In this document: one piece after another, positions 33,611 through 45,841 of the stretch
Layout of the letters: each line of letters begins with the position of its first letter
How positions within the stretch are numbered: position 1 is the first letter of the stretch
Source of the DNA: Seiridium cupressi
Lineage: Eukaryota; Ascomycota; Sordariomycetes; Amphisphaeriales; Sporocadaceae
Direction: 5' to 3'
Assembly (NCBI GenBank): GCA_036674765.1
Contig: JARVKI010000009.1
Span: 639,529-703,528, forward strand
Length of the DNA: 64,000 nt
Notes under the pieces: model-generated
What the model was told of the DNA's origin: nothing
The model's input: the letters and a program-made list of their open reading frames with translations, nothing else
Databases searched by the model: none
Translations under genes and position numbers: made by a program

Positions 33611-36479
33611 ACCTCTGAACTAGTTTTCAGCTGCGTAGAACTTCCATCCCATTCTTTCATTGTTTCCCCGACGACAATTAAGTTCAGAGGTCTCAAGCCG
33701 CCCGTGGGGGTTCAGCAAGAGCCATGGACTACGGCGAGGCAAAACCATATCGCTGTAATTATGCTTCCGTCAAGGATGGCACAAGCTGCATAAAGTTTCG
33801 GAGCACGGGAGAGCAACAAAAGATCGCGATCTTGAGTTGCATTCTCACTACTGGACCCCCACCACAATAACAGCAACACGTCTGAAGTCTGTGCTATTCT
33901 GGTTATTTGTTACTGCTCCACCGTCGAATATGCCATCCGTCCAGGCCCAGTAAATATTGAGCCGTCTGCCATGCTTTGCTATGAACCATTGTCCATCTCT
34001 TTATGGAACGGGTTCTGCAAGTCTGTTTCAGATACTCGAGTTGGCCAATGACTGTGCGCCCATGCATTACCTAATGCCACAAGAGCGCCTCAACTCCCGC
34101 AGCCCCAGTTATCTCGGATAATTTTCAGCACACCCTTGTTGTTGCCCTGGCCAGGGATTCTCCTTTCAGCTCCCAGCGCAAACCTTCGCAAGCAGCATTG
34201 CCTTGCCAGCCTCGATTGGCCTCGCTTGGAGACATTTTTCCATCTGCGCAGACCAAATCATGCAAGGAAGGTGCTGGGCGACTACAGGATCGATCGGCAA
34301 CGCAATGCAGCTCGCGGAGGAAGCGGAATGAATTTGAGTGAATTGAGCACATTTGCGTCATCAACGTCGTCGTCAGACTTGCTTCTCAGGTTCCATTTGA
34401 CCCATTCTTCCCGCTCCCGCGTCCGGGTCCGATTTGATTGCCGCGCGCAAGGGGTAGGTCATTACGGGACGACAAGGACCACGATGAAACCCGCGACTCC
34501 TCTCGGGTTCGTCAAGTTTCTTCCGGCGACGTGGGCCTGTGAAAGGACACTCGTTCCAGAACTGCAGGACGCTTCATGGGAATGTGGTTTGGGCCCTTTT
34601 AGCCCCATGTTTGGGCCAATTGTGTCAAACCTCACGTAGATTGGGCCATACAGCCATGGAACCCTTTTGCCAACGTGTCAGCCTTTGATTCCACAAGGCA
34701 GCAAGAGCATGCTGAACAACATTCCAATGGCCAAGACCTTTTGTTGTTGGGTCAGCTCGTTGCCAAGTCTCGTTTCTCGTTGGCTCTCGGTGGAGCGGCT
34801 CCTCCTATGCCACGTTCCAAGACTCTTCTTTGCGGAAGCTCAGCCTTGCTTCTTATTTTCCGCCAATACGGCAGGCGAAGTTATGCATGTTCCATTCTCT
34901 CCAATGGCCCCCGCGGGCATGGCCTGCTGCAAACGTATTGTGCACTCGCTGTCCGCTCTCCGACGGGGAAGCCTGTCTTTCTGCCCCACGATCTAGCCTG
35001 TGATCCGAAGATCATATCATTGACAGGGGCCAGATGGCATGATGAAGAGACTTGAGATCCCCTGTGACACGCGATCTAACACTTGGCCAATTACGGAGGA
35101 TCCGCTCTGTTCACTAAGAGGAGCCGATTACCGATGAGGCATCACTGCATGAAAGAAGGCCAGAGCCAAGAAAACGCATAGCAAATTGGCATGTCCTCTT
35201 CCTAAGGCCGTTTCTGCTCGGATGTTCTTAGGTAAGAGGCAGTAAAAAGGTCAAAATATAATCCACTAACAAGGATTTTGACTGGAAGATTAGGCCACAG
35301 CCTTATGGAGCTACTGTGGAAAGTAGACTGGGTCTGTTTGACAGCTCGATCTCCCTTTCTGCCCTTGAAACGATACACATACCTATGTAGATGCGTTGTC
35401 ATTTTTTTTCTTCTTCCCCGAGCTTTGACTTATGGGACTATGCAGAAATTACTATGCAAGCACATGGTAAACTCTATGTTGAGTTATGCGGGACCCACCT
35501 ATAGTGACTCCAGCAGAATCAGGTTTGAATCCCTTTTGCGAAAATTTTCAAGTAACACAGTCATGACGAATGAAACTGAAAAGAGATTATCTCCAGTTTT
35601 TCTGTCTCTATCTTTTTCTACTGCCGGAACTCAGAGGACTTCATTCCATGGGACTCAGTCAAGGGTATCACGATGCCGGGTCGTTGCCGGTTGGCTGAAT
35701 CTCGCCGTACAACCATATCGCAACATCACAGCATGACACCTCTTACTATACTCGCTCTACAAGCAATTGTGCAACGTACGTGGTTCCAGGGGGATTTTCT
35801 CCGATGCAGAGTAGTGCCCAAACGACAAATGTTGCGCCCGAAGCGGGAAAGACTGTGCAGAATTGCAACCGTGATACTTGTAACCATTGTGGAGTCATTG
35901 AAATCCAAGCAGAAGTTTTCTTCAACAGACGTTGGGTTCCGGCGGCAGGCAGAGCAAGACACGTTTCCATAAAAACACGGGCTTATTTGCGTCAACTGTG
36001 GATAACTAAATGTAGGCAGATACACGCCTCTTACGGCTAAAAAAGTGAGTCAACTTTCCGCCTACCACGCCGGGGGCTTGATTGTATTAAAAGAACAGAC
36101 CAAGTCTCCGCGGGTGTGCACCTAGTTGCCTACAGAAACGCCGCTGTGGTTTTCACAGAAATGGAAGCTAGAAGGAAGATGCAAAGAACATTGAACGCAA
36201 AGCGGCCCGTCCGCCGACGCCCAGTGGAATAGCTTTCCAGACTTTGACCACTTGTGGATTCATTTTAGACAATGAGGGCTAGTTATGTACATGAGGGCTA
36301 CTGGCGATAATGAGCGACCCAAACTTTTCAAAATGACTCGGCTACGATCTGCAGTGGAATAGAATTAATTTCAGGGTCACTCTGAAAATGCGTCGCACTG
36401 TAGGATTAAACTAATTGGACACGAGGTTCGGTGGGCGACGCAATTCCAACGCGTTCGGGTAAGCGGTAAGCAGTCCATA

Positions 36480-37575
36480 TCATGGCTCGAGAGGTGACAG
36501 AGCCTCAAAGCCCGTGGCAATGACCTCCTCGCCGCCCGCCATCATGAACTCGTACTCCAAATCAGACTGCGCCTCTCGGTACAGCGCATTCTTCTCGCTG
36601 GCCATCTTGAAGTTGTATGCCGCCTCCTCGTCGCTGATGATGTTCTTCTTGAGCCCGCCGGCGGCAGCTGCTGCCTCGACCTGAAGCTGGATCTGGCATC
36701 CACGATCGAGCAAGCCAAACATAAACCCGGCCTCATCTACCGTCCACCCCACTGTCAACAGACCATGGTTCATCAAAATGGCACCCTTGTTGTGGTCACC
36801 CAGTGCGTCGGCAATCCTCTCCCCTTCGTCTGACGCGAATACAATACCACCGTAGTTTGCATACACCGCGTGCGCGTTGTGGAAGTTGCAGATATCCTGG
36901 CTCAGCATCTCCAGTGGTTTGGCAAACACGCTCCAGGCCCTTCCTGCGTTGGTGTGGAGGTGGCAGATGGCGTGGATGTCGTGCGGCCTACGCTTATGGA
37001 TGGCGCTGTGAATAAGGAACCCTGCCGAGTTGGCGGGCCGGGTGGTGTTGCCGCCGGCGATCCGCCCCGTGTGAATGTCCAGGCAGATCATGTCGCCGGC
37101 GGTCAGGCAACCGAAGTGCCGCCCCAGTGGGTTCATCCACATCAGGTGTTCGTGCTCCGGGTCCCGCACCGAGATGTGGCCCGACATGCCTTCGGTGAAG
37201 CCCTGACGGGCTACGAAGCGGAAGGTTGCCGCCATGTGCGTCAGGATGTGCTTGCGCTCCTCGACGAAGTTCGAGAATGTAGGAATGCCTACGACAAGTC
37301 AATGTTAAGTTTCAACTCCCAAGGGTAGAGCGACTCCATGTTGAGAGCCCCCACACCACTAGCCGTTATGTGTCTATGAGAGACTATAGTATCTATGACG
37401 GTGGACCAGCACTGAACGTCGAGGACTTACCCGGCAGAGCAGTTCCATGAGAGATGGCCTCCAGCGGCGTCTTCTCCAAGCCAGCTCTCGGAGCTTGATC
37501 ATCCACGGGCTTTTGGCCCAACACCTTGCTCGGGAGTGAGCTGGGGAAGACCTCCGAGATCGCAGACGGCGCCAT
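36480..37575 (-). CDS. Class II aldolase/adducin-domain protein (Mug14-like)
   Basis: Two exons (37575-37431, 37288-36480) encode 317 residues; the intron (37289-37430) restores TALPGIPTFSNFVEERKHIL. The class II aldolase/adducin fold covers about 60-290. The zinc-binding histidines are visible as H158 and H160 (CHLHTNAGRAW) and H223 (LMNHGLL). In true aldolases of the FucA/AraD type a catalytic Glu precedes this region. Here the matching segment reads NSAGFLIHSAIHKRRP, with Ala (about A137) in its place, as in adducins. So metal binding is likely but classic aldolase chemistry is doubtful. Fission yeast Mug14 and many fungal paralogues share this architecture. Cytosolic; no targeting signal seen. 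Confidence 0.93.
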
Positions 37576-39050
37576 GGTGAAAGATAATGCCAAGTGCAGA
37601 TAATTGACCAAGAAATGACAGAGGCGTTTATGTTTCTAGGCTGGCTTTGTTTATATCACAAATCTAGACACCGTCAGGTTGAAGAGTGAAGAAACAGTGC
37701 CTAGGAGTTGGAATCGATTGATCTGTAACCGGAAGGCGCAGATAGGTAGGTTCGGAGCCGCCACCCGGCCGGCTGCCGATCCGACGCTCATAGCGGAGCT
37801 CCCACACCAAGTATGCCCCCGGACGATTTTGGCGTCTGATGCTGAAATAAGCAGGTCCTACCGATATCTTGCATGGTGCTATAATGGCCTACTGTCGTCT
37901 ACACCAATGTTGAAGAGGAGTTGATGTAGAAAATGAAATAGCTTGCATTCAGTCATGTTTCAATATTTACCACTTGCGCAAGCTGCTGTCTAGACTGGGT
38001 GATTCCTCTAATGCTATCGAAGCTTATGGCGATGTGGTTATCAGACACGCCTCATGCTTACAGAACAGTTTACAGCATCGTCAATCGGCTTCAGTTCTGC
38101 CATTTGTTTGGTAACCGTCTCTGGTGATGGGCCATATCATATGTGGCAAAAGGCAAGTATGTCTCAGACACTCGATGATAAGCTTGTAGTAAAAAGCGAA
38201 CTTCATACTCAGATGTACAGGTTGAATATGCCTAATTGAGTCAATACTCTAATGAAGTCTTCATCTATTAGGGCTACCAAACAAATGGAAGGTCATCGCA
38301 TTCGACGAACCTTGACTGCTTGAATACATCACCTTGGGAGATGCACTGGACTCATATCCTTTGGGCTTGGTTCTTGACCAGCGCAGCGGTTAGAAAAGCG
38401 AAGACATACGCCTCTTGTAAGGCCATATTTTGATACCTCTTTCGAAGATCCAGTAGAAGTGAGACCTCAAATGACGTGTGCTGCGTCTCGTTCTGGTTGA
38501 GCCATCGAGCACCCTGTAGCATGGAAATTGTGGAAATCATGGAAATTATGGTAGAATCCTAGGCTTTATTGGACTATATGAATGATCATTGGATATAATG
38601 AGATAAATTACGACTGCGACATGATACATAATAAATTATAATAGACCACTTTGCCAGAGTATGAAAGGTTTATGTGCAGTTGCAAGTGACTGTTTCGCAT
38701 GACTGTCTGTCTATCACCTGTCGGACAGCTGCGTTTGGCTCAGGATCCGTCAAACCTGTGATTGCACACATGTGATAGCCCGGCTGAACGGTAAAAATTT
38801 ATTCCAGGCATTGCGAACTCCACTGTATGGCTCTCTGCCAATTGGGATCACCGGGAAATCCCGCTAGCACTTGGCCGGGCGGACAAAGCTCAACCGGGAC
38901 AGCTGTGTTTTTTGTAAATGATAGCATCGTGCAGCGCATCTAATAAACACCTCGTCAAACCTCTAATCGCTCAGCCGCCAACGAGACTCGTCCCGTGGCC
39001 GACTTCCATCAATTCTCCCTGGTCCTCCTCGAGCTCAGCCTCTAATCAAT
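37576..39050. other. Divergent intergenic region
   Basis: About 1.5 kb between the aldolase-fold gene (-) and the succinate-CoA ligase gene (+). It contains a short imperfect tandem of TGGAAAT units near 38521-38552. No coding region was recognised. Confidence 0.55.
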
Positions 39051-40578
39051 ATGTTCAAGCTTGCTCGCAGCAGAGCTGCGGCTACGGCCTTCCGATCAGC
39101 TGCCAAGGTAAGTGCGAGAGATATCGCCAAAACCTGCGACCTGCCATGGACCATGTCAAGATAAAGCTAACAACACGCCGTGCAGCCCGCCTCCAGATTC
39201 CCCAGCCTTGCCCAGCAACAAAGAAGGAATCTGAGCATCCACGAGTATCTCTCGGCCGACCTCCTGCGCAAGGTAAATAGATAAGAACGCCGCCCACTTG
39301 ACATGAAACCTCCTAATCACCCCCTGTGCAGTATGGCATCGACGTTCCCAAGGGCTCCAACGCCTCGACGGCCGCTGAGGCCGAGCAGATCGCCAAAGAC
39401 ATTGGAGGCGAGGACATGGTTATCAAGGCCCAGGTTCTGGCTGGTGGCCGTGGAAAGGGTAGCTTCGACAACGGCCTGAAGGGTGGTGTCCGCGTTATTT
39501 ACTCCCCGACCGAGGCCAAGATGTTCGCTGAGCAGATGATCGGCCACAAGCTCATCACCAAGCAGACCGGTGCGGCTGGCCGCCTCTGCAACTCAGTCTA
39601 CATCTGCGAGCGCAAGTTCGCCCGCAGAGAATTCTACCTCGCTGTCTTGATGGACCGTGCTTCCCAGGGACCTGTCATCGTCTCCTCCTCGCAGGGTGGC
39701 ATGGATATCGAGGGTGTCGCCAAGGAGAACCCTGATGCTATCAACACCAACTACATCGACATCAACGTTGGTGTTACCGACGAGATTGCCCGCGAGATCG
39801 CCACCAAGCTGGGATTCAGCGAGCAGTGCATTGAGGAGGCCAAGGACACCATCCAGAAGCTGTACAAGATCTTCCTCGAGAAGGACGCTACTCAGATCGA
39901 GATCAACCCTCTTTCCGAGACCTCGGACCATAAGGTTATGTGCATGGATGCCAAATTTGGCTTCGATGACAATGCCGACTACCGTCAAAAGGAGGTTTTC
40001 ACGTGGCGCGATACCACCCAGGAGGACGCCGAGGAGGTCCGTGCCGCTGAGTCCGGCCTGAACTTCATCAAGCTGGACGGTGACATCGGCTGCCTGGTCA
40101 ACGGCGCTGGTCTTGCCATGGCTACCATGGACATCATCAAGCTGAACGGTGGTCAGCCTGCCAACTTCTTGGATGTTGGCGGTGGTGCTACCCCTGCGGC
40201 TATCAAGGAGGCTTTCGAGCTCATCACCAGCGATCCCAAGGTTACTGCTATTTTCGTCAACATCTTCGGTGGTATTGTCCGATGTGATGCTATTGCCCAC
40301 GGTCTTATCAGCACTGTCAAGGCCCTTAACCTCAAGATCCCCATCATCGCCCGTCTGCAAGGAACCAACATGGACCAGGCTCACCAGCTCATCAACGACT
40401 CTGGAATGAAGATCTTCTCGATCGATGACCTTCAAAGCGCCGCCGAGAGGGCCGTACAGCTCTCCAAGGTTGTGAAGATGGGTAAGCTAGATTCTCCCAA
40501 TGATCCCATGGCCAATCGCTAACATACATCCCAGCACGTGATATTGATGTCGGCGTTGAGTTCAGCTTGGGTATCTAA
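39051..40578 (+). CDS. LSC2: Succinate-CoA ligase beta subunit, mitochondrial
   Basis: Four exons (39051-39107, 39186-39272, 39332-40481, 40535-40578) encode 445 residues. With the alpha subunit it converts succinyl-CoA to succinate with formation of ATP or GTP in the TCA cycle. The N-terminus (MFKLARSRAAATAFRSAAK, then RRNLSIHEY) is a mitochondrial presequence, with likely cleavage near RRN|LS. The ATP-grasp domain follows: VIKAQVLAGGRGKGSF, QIEINPLSET and CMDAKFGFDD. The C-terminal ligase domain contains LNGGQPANFLDVGGGA, VNIFGGIVRCD and ARLQGTNMDQA. The last exon adds only ARDIDVGVEFSLGI. All introns are GT-AG (53-78 nt). Codon use is very strongly biased, consistent with high expression. 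Nucleotide specificity (ADP or GDP) cannot be read with confidence. Confidence 0.97.
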
Positions 40579-40989
40579 AGGATGGGCATCAATTTAGTAA
40601 ACTGTACTAACTTTTTCAGACACGATAACCTAGGAAGGGATGTGCGATAAGAAGGCTGTGCATTAGAATTGGGCGGGTCTGTGGTTGATTGCATCGCATG
40701 CATTCGTGTATTTCCTTGTTCGCAGCTATGCATAATGATCATACTGAATACCCTGTGAAAGATGGCTGCCACTTTGCTTGTCATCATGAGCACTCGTTTC
40801 CCCTGACTTCAGCATATACAACACAACTCCCTTCGATCATCGTAGCTATCAGAAGAAAACACTCCTACCTAAGCCACATGAGGCTTTGACTAGACACCAG
40901 GGCGCTTCTTCGCACCACTACAAGCGTCAGACGTACTCGAACTGATTCACTGTGTTCGATCCATCCATCATCAGTACGCCGCATCTAAG

Positions 40990-41655
40990 TTATCGTTGCG
41001 GGGCAACATTCCAACTTCTGAAGCATGGCACATTTTCATACCAAATAGGAGGAGGTCTAGGCATTCGCTCGAAGTTGACGTAATGCTGAAACACCAGGCC
41101 ACCGGCAAGAACGAAAAGCACGCCGCTAACAAAGACGATAATTGTTGCATAAAAGCCGAGCAGTACTATCAGTCCAAGCACGCCCAGGACAGTATCCAAC
41201 ACGCCTTCAGTGGTTATGGTGCGGCCTGGGATCGCTTGACCGGCGGCCGTCATGAGACTCGCTAAGTATTCAACGCCAGCTCTGACTGTCTCCAGGATCA
41301 TCATTATCAAAGCAAGCAACCCCGTCGTTTCCGTTTCCTCGGCTTCATCGCCCTTGCTTCCGTCAAAAGCCCGGTTCCACCAGTGTGCCTGTGTCTCGCG
41401 CCAAAGCCTCTCCCGCTCCGAGCATGGCCCTTGCTGTCGGATCCGCAGGCCTGACTGGCGCAAGGGGGGTCCGGTTATGAAGCTCGCTCCCACGAAGGGG
41501 TAGAATGGCCGTTCGGATGGTATGTATGCCAAGTCTTGCCAGAACCGGCTTGGGGGATAGTCGGGCCAGGTATTTCTGTCCCAGGCTGATAATGGGGCTG
41601 CGCAGTCTGAAGATGATGTCAATTCTGTTGTTATGGGCATCTCTAATGTGACCAT
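40990..41655 (-). CDS. Hypothetical membrane protein
   Basis: A single exon encodes 221 residues that I do not recognise. The N-terminal 100 residues are polar with several Trp and Pro (SAWDRNTWPDYPPSRFW, ETQAHWWNRAF). An acidic stretch (GDEAEETETT) precedes a first hydrophobic segment (about 112-137), and a long hydrophobic segment follows (about 153-190) that could form two helices. The tail is basic and Pro-rich (RMPRPPPIWYENVP). No signal peptide is seen, so the membrane anchor is C-terminal. The composition and a TATA-like element 180 bp upstream support a real gene. It is convergent with the succinate-CoA ligase gene (stops about 410 bp apart). Confidence 0.62.
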   Translation of the reverse strand: MVTLEMPITTELTSSSDCAAPLSAWDRNTWPDYPPSRFWQDLAYIPSERPFYPFVGASFITGPPLRQSGLRIRQQGPCSERERLWRETQAHWWNRAFDGSKGDEAEETETTGLLALIMMILETVRAGVEYLASLMTAAGQAIPGRTITTEGVLDTVLGVLGLIVLLGFYATIIVFVSGVLFVLAGGLVFQHYVNFERMPRPPPIWYENVPCFRSWNVAPQR

Positions 41656-41831
41656 TGTAGTAAGGTCTAAGAAGCTGAGTTTATGTGGGCTGGATCTAGT
41701 GATGGAGATTCCCTGCGTGATTGATTCTTAAGATGTTTGACTAAGATGCTGGTTTGGTACGGAGATGAGGTATTCGAGCATGATTCTTTTGGATATGGAC
41801 TAGATCTGGACGGATACATCTCACTCTGGTA

Positions 41832-41839
41832 TTTATATA
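41832..41839 (-). promoter_or_regulatory. TATA-like element
   Basis: TATATAAA on the - strand lies about 180 bp upstream of the membrane-protein ATG. The neighbouring bases also read TATATAAG on the + strand, so orientation is ambiguous. Confidence 0.3.
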
Positions 41840-43569
41840 AGCCTCTTCGACTGTTGTGCAGGTCCTATAACACGATCCAGCTGGCTCATGTTCTGAGACA
41901 TTGTAGTCTATATGTACTTCTTTCATTTTCCGATTTGATCGGTACGCTGAACATCAAGAAGAGGAGGACAAGCCCTTCGTTCTAACTTCGGTTGATTATG
42001 AGGAGAGGAGAAGGCCATGGCCGATATACTTGAATCACTTTCAACGGTCGTGTTCTCCTCTTTGTCCCAAATACTGGATGTCAAGGGATTCAGACGGACA
42101 CAAAGGATTAGTTCTATATTCAATAGAACAGACTAAAGAACAATTGCAGCATTTCGTGCCAAAACTGTTCCTTATCCCTTGTCCCACCATACAACCATAT
42201 ACCACGCGACACTGGAAGTAATCGGTTGTTGCGTCTGAGAAAGAGAGACCCGTGAACAAAGAGATTCAGGTACTTGGAAGCCTCTGTAGAAGAGTCTCTC
42301 GTGGGGTTTTAATTATGGCAGGTAGTGATATTCTACTTCATTCCGAGATGCCCCGACCACATATTATCGTGCAATATTCCTTTTCTTCACCTTTCTATTT
42401 GTCCGAAAGTTTCCGCCCAGCTGGATTATTTCACTAGTGGCCGGGGCGTTCCTGGAACTAAATCTTTGCTAGGACCATGGGAGCTCTGACACTGGAGCGG
42501 ATCAACGGAGACATGTTGAGATGCATCAGATAATGTAGTTGAATGTTCCGCTGAGCAAAGAATTCATGCAATATGATCCTCTGTCCCGAGGCTAAGCACA
42601 AGCGCCTATTTCCCCCGACGAATTGCACGGCCGGAAAGCCCGAGAGACGAAGTAGTGTGTTTCGGTGAAGTGTTGGACACGACAGTCGGCGTGAGTTTCT
42701 GGCTCAATAATCCTACCATCGACGGATCTTTCCACATTCAGACGAGCCAGAGTGCTTGAAAGTGGCTCAAGCGTAAATATATACGTAGTTGTGTCACCGC
42801 TATCATATGTCTTGTGCCATCCCTATACTACGCAATAATCCCACGGTGGGTTCTATAAATGAGCCAACTCATATGTATCACGCTGGTCTGCCTTTAAGTT
42901 GGGGGCTGTTGGTAGCCCACCAGCCCTACAAGGAGTGCTATTAATCAAACGAGGTTGGAGGCGGCTGCAGGATTCGCCCAACCAGGGCCGGGCTTCTTGA
43001 AGACGCCTTCGGATCCGACCCCACGGGGTTGGACCTCTGCATTGGACTGTAAACGGAGATCTGCAAGGCTGCGATCCAACGTTAGTGCATATCGATGTTC
43101 AGTTACAAATATAGACAATGGCAACGGTGAAGTAGCGGGTTGGGTAATGTCCCACATCTGCCTCTGGAGATTCCCGCCAATTTCCTTCTACCCGCGGTAT
43201 GCAGCCCGTGTGCACCCTTGGCCAGGCCCAGGTGCCGAGCAAGGCGTCGGCAGCCACCGTGTCTGGCGCCGCAAGCATCAACTTGGCGGACCCGAGTTAG
43301 TGGAGCCAAGCGAATCGGTAACCGTCAGCTATCATAATGCATGCAAGCTAGGGGACTCTATAATCAGCAGTGGACCTTGGCCACGGTGGTCTAGATTGAT
43401 CCGAAACGGCGAAGATGTCTCCTCGAATTTGCCCTGCTACGGTTATCTTCGATGCGAGCATGTGGTGTGACCGTGGGATGGTATGCATGTGGTTTAGAAT
43501 GCATGTTGGCCCCCTGCGCCGAATTTAGCAACCCGCAACCTGCCGATTGCACCTAAATTGTCGACTTAA

Positions 43570-43576
43570 TATATAA
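43570..43576 (+). promoter_or_regulatory. TATA box of a candidate small transcript
   Basis: TATATAA is followed by C/A/T-rich sequence with no ATG for about 240 bp. The next ATG is at 43817, the start of a small open frame that contains a well-formed intron. This arrangement resembles a fungal core promoter and leader. Confidence 0.4.
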
Positions 43577-43816
43577 GAGGCGAGCGTGAACTGAATCCCT
43601 AACTTGTCAACATTTCCCGACCCTGTATTCAACTTAGAACATTACATCTTCTTTTCCGTGGCGCGGCTTTAAGCAACCTCAGTACACTACATAGATTCGG
43701 CTGCATCACACCATACGGGCAATCCCGAGAAAACACCATTCGCACATTGACATCTGTCACACTCGTCAAAATCCCCATACCACGTTAGATTCTACAAACC
43801 ACGAGAATCAGTCCGA

Positions 43817-44056
43817 ATGTGGTCAAAAACTGAAATGCAAGCTTGGTGGCATGCAGAACTCGCACAATCCAGCCAATCCGCCCAGGCAAGGCGGCCAGGG
43901 AACGTCTGTCCCTGCTCGGCCTGCTTCTGCGGTAATGGCCATATAGAGGTCAGCCAAGCGTCGAATGGAAATATGAGTATCCCACTGACATTTTTATCTT
44001 TCCTAGCCGGAAAGCAAGCCAACTCCAAGCAAGATCACCAGATCTCATTGGTATAA
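43817..44056 (+). CDS. Candidate small spliced gene or ncRNA, unknown
   Basis: The first ATG after the TATA box opens 79 codons with a Cys-rich patch (NVCPCSACFCG). Inside it, 43932-44006 has the features of a fungal intron: GTAATG donor, CACTGAC branch site, T-rich tract and CCTAG acceptor. It is 75 nt, so both retained and spliced forms stay in frame (79 or 54 residues). I recognise no family. It may equally be a non-coding transcript or chance. Confidence 0.28.
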   Translation: MWSKTEMQAWWHAELAQSSQSAQARRPGNVCPCSACFCGNGHIEVSQASNGNMSIPLTFLSFLAGKQANSKQDHQISLV

Positions 44057-44764
44057 TGGTCGCCCGAGCATGGTGTCTGACCGTATACCGCTCTTCTCAG
44101 CTGCCCATTGGACGCATCAAAGCGATTGAGCCTGGGACTTTGAGGCCTTTTCTTGACATCTGCTTGTAACGAGTTGATTTTGTAATGACAGCATTCAAGT
44201 GCATCGGAGCGAGGGATAAACAGTCAAGCAATTTTGGCGCTGGGACTGCAAGGCGTTCGTTGGGAACTTGAGATACACATTTTGTCGCAAGGGCTTTGGA
44301 CTCTAGACTACCTGCTGGCGTGGGTCACTTGGTCAGTTTAGACTGAGCTGTGAAGGGTATATTAGAAATAAACATTCGAGGTCTCCATGTTGGAGAACCG
44401 AAACACCGGTAACATGCCCCACCAAGAAATGTCCGGCTTCCGGGGCCGTGACCTGCCTTGTAACGTCATTAGTGGAGGTGCTATCGTATCACAAAAACGT
44501 GCCATCCACTGTATCATTTTCCGTCCACTCAATTCCAGAGCTTGATTCCGATTATCTTACGGCACGTATCATCAAGCTCCCATCCAATTCCCCGTCGGGA
44601 TCCCTTTGCTCGATGTAACAACGCTACATGTTCCAAACGCCTACGCCAGTCTGGTACCATTGCTGCATCGATATTGAAGACTAGTGTGAGCATTGTGGGC
44701 ATGCGGTCGCTGCTTCTGTAATTTGATCCCTAACTGACGATTCTGGTAGCACGAGGCTTTAAGC

Positions 44765-45841
44765 ATGGCGCCTACTGTTGATTCTGCTATCCTTACGGCC
44801 TTGGGCCTTGACCCAGCAACTACCAACATCGCCTCCCATGGAGGCTCTGGGTTTGCCTCGACTTTCAAAATCTCGTCAACCATTGACGGGCACGATAAGA
44901 ACTATTTTGTGAAGACGGGCTCTGGGACGGACTCAGAGCTCATGTTCAAGGGTAGGGACTTGAAACTTCAATAACGTAGGCAAACGTCAAAGTAACATGC
45001 AACAGGCGAGCATGCATCGCTCAACGCCATCCATGACGCGGTACCAAATTTCTGCCCCAAATCATATGCGCATGGCGCCATGAACGATTCCAGCGGGAAA
45101 TTCTTCATGGCCACCGACTTCCTTGAACTTGGCTCTTCAGCCCCAGGCGGTTCCGGCCTGTCCTTGGCGAGGAAACTGGCGAAGCTTCACACGACGCCAG
45201 CTCCAATCCCAGATGGGTACGATAAGCCAATGTTCGGGTTCCCGGTCACTACATGCTGCGGTGAAACTCCTCAAGACAGCTCTTGGAAGGAATCCTGGGC
45301 GGATTTCTACGCCAACAACCGATTGCGCAGCATTCTGCGAGCTGGAATCAAGTCCAACGGGTCTGATGCTGATCTGGCCAATGCAGTGGAGAAGACCGCC
45401 AGTCAAGTTGTGCCTCGGTTACTTGGAGATGATCACCTGCAAGGAATCACACCTGTTGTCATCCATGGTGACCTTTGGAGCGGTAACCATGGTCGTGGCA
45501 GAATTGCAGGTCAGGGGGGTTCTGAGGAAGTGGTGTACGACCCCTCGTGCGTCTACGGCCATTCAGAGTATGAGCTGGGTATCATGAGGATGTTTGGAGG
45601 GTTCGGCGGCAGCTTCTGGAAGGAGTATGAAAGTCTAGTACCAAAGGCAGAACCCAAGGCTGAGTGGGATGACAGAGTTGCGCTCTATGAGCTGTAGGTC
45701 TCCTGCTAGGACGAAACGACAAGGACCGTTTGCTGACATCATTGTAGTTATCATCATCTCAACCACTGGGCAATGTTTGGTGGAGGATACAAGAGTGGTG
45801 CAATGAGTATCATGAAGAAGCTCATATCGAAATATGGTTAG
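44765..45841 (+). CDS. Fructosamine/ketosamine-3-kinase family protein
   Basis: Three exons (44765-44951, 45006-45693, 45748-45841) encode 322 residues. The family phosphorylates ketoamines on glycated proteins, which destabilises the sugar adduct and repairs glycation. Hallmarks: HGGSGFASTFKI near the N-terminus (the ATP-binding loop), FVKTGSG, GEHASLNAI (restored by splicing intron 1), the catalytic loop VIHGDLWSGN (H216-D218) and the metal-binding region DPSCVYGHSEYELGIMRMFGG. The C-terminus LYHHLNHWAMFGGGYKSGAM is restored by intron 2. Length fits the FN3K/FN3KRP family (about 300 residues). Cytosolic. Ribulosamine versus fructosamine preference cannot be decided. Confidence 0.95.

Larger units (their letters stand above)
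30840..36479. other. 5.6-kb gene desert downstream of the Ecl1-like gene
   Basis: No convincing gene was found. It includes the 3' flank of the Ecl1-like gene, two T18 tracts (32873-32890 and 33593-33610), a (GAGC)n microsatellite just before the first tract, and a GC palindrome at 32566-32578. The longest open frames (for example 34136-34639) have no recognisable domains. Confidence 0.55.
41656..44764. other. 3.1-kb intergenic region
   Basis: Mostly without recognisable genes. The one structured part is a candidate small transcript behind a TATA box at 43570 (separate entries). A 171-codon open frame at 42955-43470 begins at a non-ATG codon and looks non-coding. Confidence 0.5.

Noticed and set aside
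34136..34639. A 167-codon + strand frame in the downstream desert.
   Set aside because: No family features, no signal or membrane segment, and no promoter evidence.
42955..43470. A 171-codon + strand frame.
   Set aside because: It starts at TTG, has no conserved motifs, and overlaps similar-length frames on the other strand.
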